A stretch of 64,000 nt of DNA from Brevibacterium sanguinis (lineage in GTDB: Bacteria > Actinomycetota > Actinomycetes > Actinomycetales > Brevibacteriaceae). The stretch is taken from NCBI RefSeq assembly GCF_003315415.1, contig NZ_QNSB01000002.1, positions 310,001-374,000 of the forward strand, given 5' to 3'. The position numbers and the translations under genes were made by a program. The notes under the pieces are model-generated. The model made no database searches. It saw nothing but the letters and a program-made list of their open reading frames with translations, and was not told the DNA's origin. This document shows, in pieces, positions 44,477 through 53,488 of this stretch. How positions within the stretch are numbered: position 1 is the first letter of the stretch; every line of letters begins with the position of its first letter.

Positions 44477-46960
44477 ACCCTGATCCATATCGAACCCGGC
44501 ATGGTCGTGGCCGGTCGTTATGTTGTATCGACGATCGACCGTCCGTGGATCGAGGAGGCCCCCGAGGCGGGCGCGGTCTGCACGGCCCTCGACGCCATTC
44601 TCGACGAGCCCGTCCTCATCCATGTCGCCGACGCCGAGAAGTCCGGAGACATGCTCGATGCGGCAAGGCGGGTGTCGATCCTCGGTGACCACCGGATCGC
44701 CCCGACGCTCGATGTCGGACAGGCCAACGGCCTCGACTACGTCGTCGTCGAGCGCATCGCCGCCGCTTCGCTCGGAGAGATCCTGCCCCGGACCCCGCTG
44801 TCGGTGGACACCGCCCGCGCCCTCATCGGCGAGATCGGCACGGTCCTCGTCGCCGCTGCACGGCGCGGACTCTTCCACATGTTCCTGCGCCCCAGCACGG
44901 CCGGCATCACGTCCAAGGGCGGCGTCCTCGTCTCCGGCATCGGCATCGACGCCGCGCTGGCCCTGGGGACCGGCGTCCTCCCCGCTGAGGACTGGACCCC
45001 GACGAAGGCGTCCCGGCAGGACGCACTCGACCTCGTGCGGCTCTTCTACGCGGCGCTGACCGGCCATTGGCCCGGCGACGAGGCGGTCGGCGGCATTCCG
45101 CCGTCGGGCCGGGAGAACTCCCGGATCGCCCGCGCCAGATCGCTCAATCCTGAACTGCCTCCCACCGTCGACGACTTCGTCAGCGGCATCCTCACCGGAG
45201 CGGACCCGGGACCCGGCTCCGTGGCCGAGGTCCTCGGCTACCTCGCCGAATGGGATCCCGAGCTCCTGCGGTACGTGACCAAGGCTCCCGTCCGGGAGAA
45301 CGATTCCCTGTTCAACCGGGCCCCGCGCAGCTTCGAGGAGGCCACCCGGCTGCCTGCGCCCGGGTCCGGCGGGATCGGCTCGAACGCCACGGCCAGCGAG
45401 GACCAGGTCAAGGCCGCCCTCGTGCGGATCGGGATCACGCGTCCCGGCACCCGTGGGCTGGCGGCGGGCGTCGTCGGCAAGACGACCGGCCGTTACGCCG
45501 ACCGCATGCAGATGCGCGAGGCCTCGAGCTTCCCCATCGGTGCCTCCCAGATCGACCATGCGGCGAAGGAATGGGACGAGTGGGAGCCGGAGCAGACCTA
45601 CTCCGAATACTCCGAGTACGCCGATCGCGAGTACGACGACAACATGACGACTCCGATCATGGAGCGCGGTGGCGAGGACCCGACCGACCCCGACACCCAG
45701 GCGCTCGACATCGTCTCCGACGACGATGAGGACAACGACACCCGGGTCATCCTCGATGACGAGGACGACGGGTCGTGGTTCCTCGGAGGGATGTTCGAGA
45801 CCCACGAGCAGCAGCGCGAGCATCAGCTGCGCGAGTACGAACGCGAACGTCGCATCGCCCGTGCCAAGGAGGAGGAGGCCCGGCGGCGCGTCGCGGCCCT
45901 CGAAGCCGCCTCGGCGGAGAGACGGGCGGAGGCCAACGCCTCGGCGCCTCCCAAGCAGGTGCGCCGGCTCTCACCCGGCACGGTCGACGACGACGCCACG
46001 ACCCAGCCGATGAGCACCACCGCGGCGACGGATGCCGCGACGGCGCCCCTGCCGACCCAGGCCCCGGATGCCGGCCCAGCCGGTCGCGGAGACCCGAAGG
46101 GAACCGGATCGGTCCGGAAGCAGGGCGATGACGGTCGCCCGACAGTCGCCGCTGCGGTCGGAACCGCCGGAGCGACCGTCGCCGGAGCCACCGGAGCGGC
46201 AGCAGGTGCGGCGCGAACCGGAGGATCGGCACCTGCGGGAGCAGCAGGCGCCTCGGGCCGGGTGACCGGGACGAGCACATCGGGCGGGACCGCGGGGGCA
46301 GCCGCCGCGGGCGCCCCGGCGGGTGCCGCGGGCTCCGGCACCGGTCCGCAGGGCACCGACCGGCGCAAGAGGCCCCTGCCCTGGATCATCCTCGCCGTCG
46401 TCCTCGCCGCCGCGGTCGTCATCGGCTTCGTCGTGGTCAACCAGAACTCACAGGACGAGCCGGCCACCGTCGTCGACTCCCCGGCACCCACCCAGCCGGC
46501 CGAGGAGAGCACCGAGGACGCTGCTGAGGAGGAGCCGGCCGTGCCACCGGAGATCGACACGGTCTCGGCGCTCGACCCCGAGGGTGACGACAGCGAGAAC
46601 GACGACAGCGCAGCCGATGTCATGCCCGGTGAGAAGGGGTCATGGCGCACCGATCGCTACAACAGCGCCGAGTTCGGCAACCTCAAGTCCGGGGTCGGAC
46701 TCCTCGTGGAGCTCAAGGAGGAGACCATCGTCAAGGAGGTCGAGGTCAAGTCGTCCTCCTCGGGCGGTGCCTTCGAGATCCGCAGCGGCTCCGATCCTGC
46801 CGACGCGAAGAAGGTGGGAGAGGGAGAGTTCGACAAGGACGGTGTCACCGTCGAACTCGACGAGGGGGTCGAGACCGACAGTCTGATCCTCTGGATCACC
46901 GAGCTGCCGCAGGGCGAAGGCGGCTACCGAGCATCGATCAGCACGGTCGCCGTGAAATAG
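44471..46960 (+). CDS. Membrane-anchored pseudokinase downstream of MurJ
   Basis: An 829 aa protein (from GTG 44471). Residues about 13-270 follow a Ser/Thr kinase fold, but catalytic residues are gone: the HRD segment reads HMFLRP (136-141), the DFG segment GIGID (156-160), and the VAIK lysine is not seen (VLIHVAD). Then a disordered Asp/Glu-rich and Ala/Gly-rich linker (about 330-630), one membrane helix (about 636-657) and an extracellular beta domain resembling discoidin folds. In mycobacteria the equivalent domain is part of MviN and docks FhaA when phosphorylated. The true start may be a rare CTG at 44480. Confidence 0.85.
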   Translation: MITLIHIEPGMVVAGRYVVSTIDRPWIEEAPEAGAVCTALDAILDEPVLIHVADAEKSGDMLDAARRVSILGDHRIAPTLDVGQANGLDYVVVERIAAASLGEILPRTPLSVDTARALIGEIGTVLVAAARRGLFHMFLRPSTAGITSKGGVLVSGIGIDAALALGTGVLPAEDWTPTKASRQDALDLVRLFYAALTGHWPGDEAVGGIPPSGRENSRIARARSLNPELPPTVDDFVSGILTGADPGPGSVAEVLGYLAEWDPELLRYVTKAPVRENDSLFNRAPRSFEEATRLPAPGSGGIGSNATASEDQVKAALVRIGITRPGTRGLAAGVVGKTTGRYADRMQMREASSFPIGASQIDHAAKEWDEWEPEQTYSEYSEYADREYDDNMTTPIMERGGEDPTDPDTQALDIVSDDDEDNDTRVILDDEDDGSWFLGGMFETHEQQREHQLREYERERRIARAKEEEARRRVAALEAASAERRAEANASAPPKQVRRLSPGTVDDDATTQPMSTTAATDAATAPLPTQAPDAGPAGRGDPKGTGSVRKQGDDGRPTVAAAVGTAGATVAGATGAAAGAARTGGSAPAGAAGASGRVTGTSTSGGTAGAAAAGAPAGAAGSGTGPQGTDRRKRPLPWIILAVVLAAAVVIGFVVVNQNSQDEPATVVDSPAPTQPAEESTEDAAEEEPAVPPEIDTVSALDPEGDDSENDDSAADVMPGEKGSWRTDRYNSAEFGNLKSGVGLLVELKEETIVKEVEVKSSSSGGAFEIRSGSDPADAKKVGEGEFDKDGVTVELDEGVETDSLILWITELPQGEGGYRASISTVAVK

Positions 46961-46988
46961 GCCCGCGGTCCCGCTCCGGCCCGAGCAC

Positions 46989-47014
46989 GGAATAGGCGTT
47001 CGGGCCGGACGGTT
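46989..47014 (+). promoter_or_regulatory. SigR/SigH-type promoter of trxB
   Basis: GGAAT (46989-46993), exactly 18 bases, then GTT (47012-47014). This is the thiol-stress ECF sigma consensus of Streptomyces SigR and mycobacterial SigH, whose classic target is trxBA. The ATG lies 76 bases beyond GTT. Confidence 0.7.
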
Positions 47015-47089
47015 ACATCTACGACAGGCAATCCGCGCCCGCATCGTGGGCGGGCGCATCGAGAACTGAACTGAACAGGACATCTGCAC

Positions 47090-48085
47090 ATGACTGAAAC
47101 CCAACTGGTGATCATCGGGTCGGGACCCGCCGGCTACACCGCCGCCGTCTACGCGGCCCGTGCCAATCTCAATCCCGTGGTCATCGCGGGATCCGTGACC
47201 GCGGGCGGCGAGCTGATGAACACCACCGACGTGGAGAACTTCCCCGGATTCCCCGAGGGAGTGCAGGGTCCCGAGCTGATGGAGAACATGCGCGCCCAGG
47301 CGGAGAGGTTCGGCGCCGAGGTGGTCTACGACGACGTGGAGACCCTCACCCTCGAGCCCGGCGCCCACCAGATCGTCACGGCGCTGGGAGCCCGATACAC
47401 CGCGAAGGCGGTCATCCTCGCCACCGGCTCCGCCTACCGTGAGCTCAACCTGCCCAACGAGAAGAAGCTCTCCGGGCACGGTGTCAGCTGGTGTGCAACA
47501 TGCGACGGGTTCTTCTTCCGCGATCAGCACATCGCCGTGGTCGGGGGCGGAGACTCCGCGCTCGAGGAAGCCACGTTCCTCACGCGATTCGCCTCGAAGG
47601 TCACGCTGATCCACCGCCGCCAGGAACTGCGCGCCTCCCAGGCGATGCAGGACCGTGCCAAGGCCGATGAGAAGCTCGAGTTCCTCCTCGACAGCGAAGT
47701 CGCCGAGATCCACGGCGACGAGTCGCTGACGGGCATCACCGTGCGCAGCACCGTCACCGGCGAGACCTCGGAGCTTCCGGTCACCGGTCTGTTCGTCGCC
47801 ATCGGCTCCGACCCGCGGACGAGTCTCTTCGCCGACCAGCTTCCGCTCCGCGCCGACGGCTACCTCGAGGTCGACGGCCGTTCGTCCAAGACGGCGGTCG
47901 ACGGTGTCTTCGCCGCCGGTGATGTCATCGACTCCGTGTATCGCCAGGCGGTGACGGCCGCCGGGTCCGGGTGCGCGGCGGCCCTCGACGCCGAGCACTA
48001 CCTCGCAGGACTCGAGTCCGCGGCGAAGCAGTCTCAGGGAGTCGACGCGGCGGCGGCTGCAACGGCGGCGCCGTTAGGCTCCTGA
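47090..48085 (+). CDS. trxB: Thioredoxin-disulfide reductase
   Basis: A 331 aa FAD/NADPH enzyme that reduces thioredoxin. FAD-binding GSGPAGYTAAVYAA (10-23), redox pair Cys135-Cys138 in SWCATCDGFF, NADPH-binding VVGGGDSALEEA, and the C-terminal GVFAAGDVIDSVYRQAVTAAGSG FAD segment are all present. A short Ala/Thr-rich tail ends it. trxA follows 66 bp later. A SigR-like promoter lies upstream, so induction by disulfide stress is expected. Confidence 0.96.
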   Translation: MTETQLVIIGSGPAGYTAAVYAARANLNPVVIAGSVTAGGELMNTTDVENFPGFPEGVQGPELMENMRAQAERFGAEVVYDDVETLTLEPGAHQIVTALGARYTAKAVILATGSAYRELNLPNEKKLSGHGVSWCATCDGFFFRDQHIAVVGGGDSALEEATFLTRFASKVTLIHRRQELRASQAMQDRAKADEKLEFLLDSEVAEIHGDESLTGITVRSTVTGETSELPVTGLFVAIGSDPRTSLFADQLPLRADGYLEVDGRSSKTAVDGVFAAGDVIDSVYRQAVTAAGSGCAAALDAEHYLAGLESAAKQSQGVDAAAAATAAPLGS

Positions 48086-48151
48086 GAGAGGGAATGAAAC
48101 CCCCTCGCATGCTGTTCTCCACTGAGAACACTGATTGAAGAAAGGTAGGCC

Positions 48152-48469
48152 ATGACGACCGAAGTCACCGACGCCACATTCGAAGAGACCGTTCTCAAGT
48201 CCGACAAGCCCGTCTTGGTCGACTTCTGGGCCCCCTGGTGCGGCCCCTGCCGAATGGTCAGTCCCATCGTCGACCAGATCGCCGAAGAGAACGCCGAGAA
48301 GCTCACGGTCGTCAAGGTCAACACCGACGAGAACCTCGAAACCGCCAGTGCATACGGGATCACCTCGATTCCCGCACTGTACGTCTTCAAGGACGGAGAA
48401 GTGGCGAAGACCATCATCGGTGCCCGACCGAAGCCGGCCCTCGAGGAAGAGCTCGCCGACTTCATCTGA
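48152..48469 (+). CDS. trxA: Thioredoxin
   Basis: A 105 aa thioredoxin with the active site WCGPC (Cys30, Cys33), the cis-proline in TSIPALYVF and the standard length. GAAAGG lies upstream of the ATG. It is the electron acceptor of TrxB encoded just upstream; a strong terminator follows 11 bases after the stop. Confidence 0.97.
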   Translation: MTTEVTDATFEETVLKSDKPVLVDFWAPWCGPCRMVSPIVDQIAEENAEKLTVVKVNTDENLETASAYGITSIPALYVFKDGEVAKTIIGARPKPALEEELADFI

Positions 48470-48479
48470 TCAAGCTCCG

Positions 48480-48509
48480 AGGCGCCTGTTGTAGGATCAA
48501 CAGGCGCCT
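48480..48509 (+). terminator. Terminator after trxA
   Basis: AGGCGCCTGTTG-TAGGAT-CAACAGGCGCCT: 12 perfect pairs, six-base loop, followed by TCGG. It separates trxBA from cwlM. Confidence 0.75.
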
Positions 48510-48552
48510 TCGGTGTATCCGGACCCGACACACACAGCAGATTGGCAAGCAC

Positions 48553-49689
48553 GTGACTGACCGCCCACACCCGCATTTCAAGCGTGGGGACTCCTCAGAA
48601 GTACTGGCAACGGTCAGATCGCAGATGAGCCGCATGGGCCTCGACGCAGGCGAAGCGGGTTCTCCGGAGTTCGACCAGTCGTTCGAACTCGCCCTGCGCC
48701 AGTTCCAACAGGTCCGGGGCATCCTCTGCGACGGTGTCCTCGGCACAGAGACCTTCTCGGAACTCGAACGGGCGCGGTACCAGCTCGGGGACAGAGTGCT
48801 CCGATTCGACCCCGTCAAGCCCCTGGCCGGCGACGATGTGCTCCATCTGCAGCAGAAGCTTGCCGGTCTCGGGTTCTACGCCGGCCTCATCGATGCGGAG
48901 TTCAAAGACGTCACCGAAGCCGCGCTCAAGGAACTGCAGAGGAGCCTCGGAACGGTTCCTGACGGCATTGCTGGGCCCCAGACCCTGCGCGGCCTCTCCG
49001 CAATCGATCGCAACCACAGCACCGGGAATCTCTTCGCACTGGAAGAACGCGCTCGGGTGGCCGCGAGTGGCACGTCCCTGGCCGGTCGGACATTCGTCAT
49101 CGAAGCAGCAACTACAGTTGTAGATTTCGTGACGCTTCCCATGACCGATGAACAGGCCGCATTGGAGAAGGAGATCACCACTGACATCGCCCGCCGTCTG
49201 GCGGGTCGACTCGAAGCAGTCGGAGCCGGAGCGATCGTCGTCGACGCCGAGTCGGTCGACATCAGCATGGCCGATCACCTGCGCGCATCGGCGGTCATCA
49301 CCGTCACCGCCGATGTCCACGATTCTCCGCAGGCCAACGGCATTGCGAGCTTCTACTTCGGGCATGAGAAGCTGCCTCATGTGAATTCCCCGATCGGATC
49401 ACGACTCGCTTCCCTCATTCAGAGCGAGGTGACCTCACGTACCGGCATGCTCGATTGCCGTACACACGCCAGGACGTGGTCGTCCTTGAAGCGACTGAAG
49501 ACGCCGAAGGTCCACGTCGTCACCGGCTATCTGACCAACGACGACGATCTGAGACGTCTCGAGCAGCCACATACCCGCGACTCCGTCGCCGTCGGGATCG
49601 CTGCTGCCCTTCAACGTCTCTACGTCAGAGAGGACGCTGACCCCGACACGGGAACCCTCAGTATCGAGGCGATCAAAGCGTTCAGCTGA
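48553..49689 (+). CDS. cwlM: CwlM-like peptidoglycan-binding/amidase-fold protein (catalytic residues lost)
   Basis: A 378 aa protein without signal peptide. Two peptidoglycan-binding-like (PG_binding_1) repeats, FELALRQFQQVRGILCDGVLG region (about 10-75) and LQQKLAGLGFYAGLIDAEF region (about 88-150), precede an Amidase_3 fold. Zn ligands expected in the D-x-GHGG motif, the second His strand and the late Glu are replaced: RTFVIEAATT, VITVTADVHD and HVVTGYLTN. In mycobacteria cytoplasmic CwlM activates MurA; a regulatory role is likely here too. Start GTG 48553, because upstream frames cross the trxA terminator. Confidence 0.85.
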   Translation: MTDRPHPHFKRGDSSEVLATVRSQMSRMGLDAGEAGSPEFDQSFELALRQFQQVRGILCDGVLGTETFSELERARYQLGDRVLRFDPVKPLAGDDVLHLQQKLAGLGFYAGLIDAEFKDVTEAALKELQRSLGTVPDGIAGPQTLRGLSAIDRNHSTGNLFALEERARVAASGTSLAGRTFVIEAATTVVDFVTLPMTDEQAALEKEITTDIARRLAGRLEAVGAGAIVVDAESVDISMADHLRASAVITVTADVHDSPQANGIASFYFGHEKLPHVNSPIGSRLASLIQSEVTSRTGMLDCRTHARTWSSLKRLKTPKVHVVTGYLTNDDDLRRLEQPHTRDSVAVGIAAALQRLYVREDADPDTGTLSIEAIKAFS

Positions 49690-49794
49690 GATCGTCCACG
49701 CTCCTGGGAACACACGCATTTGATCCTGCCCACGCGGTCCGGCAAATCGGCGGTTTTGTTCCGGTCGGTGTCTTATCCCAATAGCTCCAACACA

Positions 49795-49808
49795 GTTTCA
49801 CGTGAAAC
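49795..49808. promoter_or_regulatory. parS 1 (perfect)
   Basis: GTTTCACGTGAAAC, flanked by A and T to make a 16 bp palindrome. ParB loading site. Confidence 0.9.
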
Positions 49809-49967
49809 TCCGGGTCACATCGCCGTCGAGTAGACGCACCTGGTTGCACGTCCTCGCCACGGACCGAGTACCAGGTGTTCTAACATGACCTGTCGGGCCG
49901 GTTTTCATCCTCCCGCGGGCCGGATGAACGGCGATATGCGAAGCGGAAGCACAAACCCGCTCATCTC

Positions 49968-49981
49968 GTTTCACGTGAAAC
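49968..49981. promoter_or_regulatory. parS 2 (perfect)
   Basis: GTTTCACGTGAAAC; followed by the A/T-rich TTAAGAATTAA. Confidence 0.9.
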
Positions 49982-50285
49982 TTCGTTAAGAATTAATACT
50001 TCGTCACGCTATTCCCAATGCGCCGCCAATGACAGAGAACGTTCCCTTAATTCGGTCTCCATCCACGCCGTGCTCGGGCTCCTACTTGGTGCCTACGCAT
50101 TATGTGATCGAATCGGAGTGTTCTGGTCAACAGCGCCATCAAAGGCGCCAAGCACTGAACGGAGTAGAGTAGTTCCGACGCCTCAAGGTCGATCCACCGG
50201 CGAGGCCCCGCGCTTCGATTCAGATCTCACGAATCTGTTCAGGCGTATAGCCCTACGAATACGGTACTTCCTGACTTCCTCCTTG

Positions 50286-50299
50286 GTTTCACGTGGAAC
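50286..50299. promoter_or_regulatory. parS 3 (one change)
   Basis: GTTTCACGTGGAAC. Confidence 0.85.
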
Positions 50300-50516
50300 A
50301 ATCTGCTCTCAAGAGCGACAAGACTTACGGCATTCAAAAGGAAGCGACCCGACAACGGCGCCAGTCAATAGGAGATCGGTGGAAGGCGCACCTGGTCGCA
50401 TCAACACGGGAAGCGACTGGCACGCCCAGGTTGGCAGTACCTGACTCTCAGCACATGGGTGTGTTCTGCAACGCCTGATCAATGGGGAACTGCCGCTTCT
50501 GGGCAGGGGCCGTAGT

Positions 50517-50530
50517 GTTTCACGTGGAAC
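50517..50530. promoter_or_regulatory. parS 4 (one change)
   Basis: GTTTCACGTGGAAC with outer T and A, the common 16 bp bacterial form. Confidence 0.88.
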
Positions 50531-50919
50531 ACGCGTGCTCAACTTGGAGAAAACCCTCAGAACGCCAGAGCTCAGATCAGATGCCCACCTTTGGTTGTTC
50601 CCATTGCCTGGGCGCCCACAGTCGAGTCATGAGCGAACGCCGGCTAACAGCAGACGGAGCACATAGAGACGGTAAAGCACGCAGAGTACGAAGCAGCGAG
50701 AGCCAGCGCTCCTCCCCAAATGCCCGCTATCGCTCGCTTCTCCGGCACAGTGCAGATTCCAAATCGTCCATGTTCGGCCGGCGGGTAGGTCGTTGGACCG
50801 ACACATATACTCCTTGCAGGGCAGCAAGAATGTCATCCGGGCCCGTACAAGCTCAACGCCAAACCACATCAACCGCCTGCTCTAGTTGTCGACACTACGA
50901 TTAGCGCTCTAGCTTCGCA

Positions 50920-50933
50920 GTTTCACGTGAAAC
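50920..50933. promoter_or_regulatory. parS 5 (perfect)
   Basis: GTTTCACGTGAAAC. Confidence 0.9.
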
Positions 50934-50962
50934 ACTCCCGTCGACTGACACGCGCCGGCTGC

Positions 50963-50976
50963 GTCTCACTAGAAAC
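50963..50976. promoter_or_regulatory. Decayed parS
   Basis: GTCTCACTAGAAAC, three changes, preceded by GCGCCGGCTGC exactly as parS 6 is. It looks like a mutated duplicate of the next site. Confidence 0.5.
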
Positions 50977-51006
50977 ATTCACACCGCCTCACATTGCGCC
51001 GGCTGC

Positions 51007-51020
51007 GTTTCACGTGAAAC
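51007..51020. promoter_or_regulatory. parS 6 (perfect)
   Basis: GTTTCACGTGAAAC, preceded by GCGCCGGCTGC. Confidence 0.9.
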
Positions 51021-51375
51021 ATGATCAACAAACACACTGCGCTTTCGGCGTTCAAACTCGCTCCGAATACGTTCTATTCTCCGACCGAAACCTTCAGCCC
51101 TAACGGCCTGTCCGAGTCAAACGGCGCAACTCTCGAGGCCTTCGAGGACTCATGCCAGATGGAACCCGAGTCGCGAGCTTGCGGAATGCGGCATCCGACT
51201 CATTCTTCACACGTCCACAGCGCCGGGTCGCCTAACGGTGGAGAGCATCGCAAATCGTCTCCGGGAAGTACCCACTGATACGCAGTGAGTTTCTGGGTCC
51301 AGGACGGCAAAACAAACATGATCGCAATAGCTACGGGGCGCGAGTCCGAAGTGCCCGTTTGAGACCTGACAAATG

Positions 51376-51389
51376 GTTTCACGTGAAAC
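51376..51389. promoter_or_regulatory. parS 7 (perfect)
   Basis: GTTTCACGTGAAAC. Confidence 0.9.
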
Positions 51390-51609
51390 GCGGACGCCGT
51401 CTCAAATTGCTTCGTCGGACACTAGGTAGGAGCATCCTAGGTGGAGGTGGGATCGAGTGTGCTCCATTGCGCCTGTCTCATCGAGAGACCAAACCGTCGA
51501 AGCGGGTGAATCACCCATTCTGCGCGAGGAGTGGTCCGCACGCGAATCCCACAGGAATCACCGTGCCGGCGAGATAGGCGAGCGGCGGCTTTGGGAGAAG
51601 CACCCGGAT

Positions 51610-51623
51610 GTTTCACGTGGAAC
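51610..51623. promoter_or_regulatory. parS 8 (one change)
   Basis: GTTTCACGTGGAAC with outer T and A. Confidence 0.88.
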
Positions 51624-52001
51624 ATCGCATTAGAACTAAGGGAGCTATAAGCAGCGAATACACTGATCTACCCGCCCAAGAAGTCAAAGGGCCAACTGAG
51701 GCATCTAGTGTAAGTGCGATCGACTATTCACACCCGAGGTACGACTCGACGTCTGATTGCACTGACCGCACTCACCGGGGCAAGTCGGGTGTGGAACAGG
51801 CGGACCCGCGAACTGTCCCCAAACCTGTCCATCCACCGACGTAAAGGCGGGGAGCGTGGGACTCCGTGAACGTAGTACCGCCCTCCGGGCACCACAGGCA
51901 GCACGGTTTGCGTCGCGATCCGGCAGTTACCGCGTTTGCATAACACCGGGTTCATGCAAACGGACTGGCCATGCAATCGTTGCCGTTAAAGCCAAGACGA
52001 T

Positions 52002-52015
52002 GTTTCACGAGAAGC
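52002..52015. promoter_or_regulatory. parS 9 (degenerate)
   Basis: GTTTCACGAGAAGC, two changes, one in the central CACGTG. It heads a duplicated block whose partner starts at 52151. Confidence 0.55.
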
Positions 52016-52151
52016 CTCCGTAAGGCCGACCCTCGGAGATGTACCGAGCCCGTCTGCGCTTCGCTGCCCACAGCACACGTTGCGAGACCGAACAGTCATC
52101 CGTGCGGTGGGGGCGTAGCCAAACAAGGTACAACACAAGGGCCCGACCCGT

Positions 52152-52165
52152 GTTCCACGTGAAAC
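52152..52165. promoter_or_regulatory. parS 10 (one change)
   Basis: GTTCCACGTGAAAC. Confidence 0.85.
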
Positions 52166-52520
52166 CCGTGCAAGGAAGACCGTCGGAAACTCATCGAACC
52201 CTTCTGTTGCGCTGCGCACAACACCCGTTGAGAGCCAGAACCAGCCAACCAGTCGGATAATTTCTACTGGTTGCCCTGAGATCACAAGGAATCGAGCGGA
52301 ATCCTACTGCCTGCAAGCCCGGAATGCAGTGCCATGTATAGCGACCGGAACGTGTGCTTGATCCAGTGAAGTTGTGTCATATACTAAGGCATTTGCAGTA
52401 TCAAGAGGGAGCAGCTGCGGTCTCCCTGCTCGCCCGCAGGTTTGGAGGCACGCGCTGGGCCGGGTGCGTAGTCCAACATGTACATAGCCAGCGCCGACGT
52501 ATGGACGCGCGGCCGCGTCG

Positions 52521-52534
52521 GTTTCACATGAAAC
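52521..52534. promoter_or_regulatory. parS 11 (degenerate centre)
   Basis: GTTTCACATGAAAC, one change but in the central CG. Confidence 0.6.
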
Positions 52535-52807
52535 CTCGTTCCCAGTGTATCTGCGCCTCCCTCGGAGAGTGGTTGGCACACAGGAACTGCATCAATCTGG
52601 TTCTCGTCCCGCGCATCCTACTCCAACTCCAACATCTGAACTCGCGTTGGCCGCCGGGCCGACCGCATTCTGGCAGATGCAGCGATTCCTCAGTTGCCAT
52701 AACCAGAACGGCCACACCCTGCGGGAAAACAGATCAGCCTCAACTTGCCCCAGACCAGCAATGCTGATGCGCTCATTCTTTCGTCGGTTGCGATACAGAA
52801 GCGCTCT

Positions 52808-52821
52808 GTTCCACGTGAAAC
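52808..52821. promoter_or_regulatory. parS 12 (one change)
   Basis: GTTCCACGTGAAAC with outer T and A. Confidence 0.88.
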
Positions 52822-53077
52822 ACCACTAATGACCCGGCGCCAGGGGAAGCACGGTGGATCAGTCCCTTGCCACCAACAGCAACGCGCGTGGTTGCCCATG
52901 GGGGTCGTTCATCGCCGGGTACTCAGGCACAGACTGTGTCACGAACATGCGGAACGCGCCTAGACCCATGATTAACTCGAGCCTCGTTCGACGGAAAACG
53001 GTGGAAACGGACTCTCGGCGACCGAACACCGAGCACTACAATCTCCCGAACCCCCGCGCCTATTAGGATGGCATTGC

Positions 53078-53091
53078 GTTTCACGTGGAAC
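53078..53091. promoter_or_regulatory. parS 13 (one change)
   Basis: GTTTCACGTGGAAC. Confidence 0.85.
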
Positions 53092-53452
53092 CCCTTCCGC
53101 GTACACCGACAGTGTTCCACGATTCGTGCGGGGTTCGGAGACTTGAGCGTGACCACGGTTCCCGATGAACCGCGAAGCGCTGAGCCTAACGACTGTCTGG
53201 TAGCGCCCGGTCAATCAGTAGTGTCCGTGGTAATCCAGTCTCGTAGTCGCAGCTACTCACCGGACGGGGAACTTCAGCCGCCATGTGTCAGTCCCAAAAT
53301 GCCCTACGAAACGCCTCGCCGATCCGAGCAGCCACTATCACCACCGGATTTTCCACCGGAGGGTACGGGATAGTCGGAGATCCACGGTGAACCAACCGAC
53401 GGTCGACGCTAGTTGGGGTTCGAAGGAAGGTCCGGGAATGCAGCACATGAGG

Positions 53453-53488
53453 GAGAGCCCCCTCAGCTGCACAGCTGAAGGGGCTCTC
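53453..53488 (-). terminator. Terminator of the parAB operon
   Basis: GAGAGCCCC and TCAGCTG pair with CAGCTGA and GGGGCTCTC, 16 pairs with one mismatch and a two-base tip, 12 bases beyond the parB stop. Confidence 0.75.

Larger units (their letters stand above)
52001..52235 (+). repeat. Diverged direct repeat of a parS-bearing block
   Basis: 52001-52084 and 52151-52234 align from the parS through CGTTG with roughly 70 percent identity by eye (shared words AAGG, GACC, TCGGA, TCTG, CGTTG in the same order). Each starts with a parS version. Confidence 0.65.

Noticed and set aside
53101..53130. GTTCCACGATTCGTG as another parS
   Set aside because: Only the left half matches and the central CACGTG is absent.
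50070..53373. Several 60-140 codon ORFs among the parS sites
   Set aside because: Low-complexity or Ser/Arg/Thr-rich translations, no ribosome sites, mutual overlap on both strands and parS palindromes running through them.
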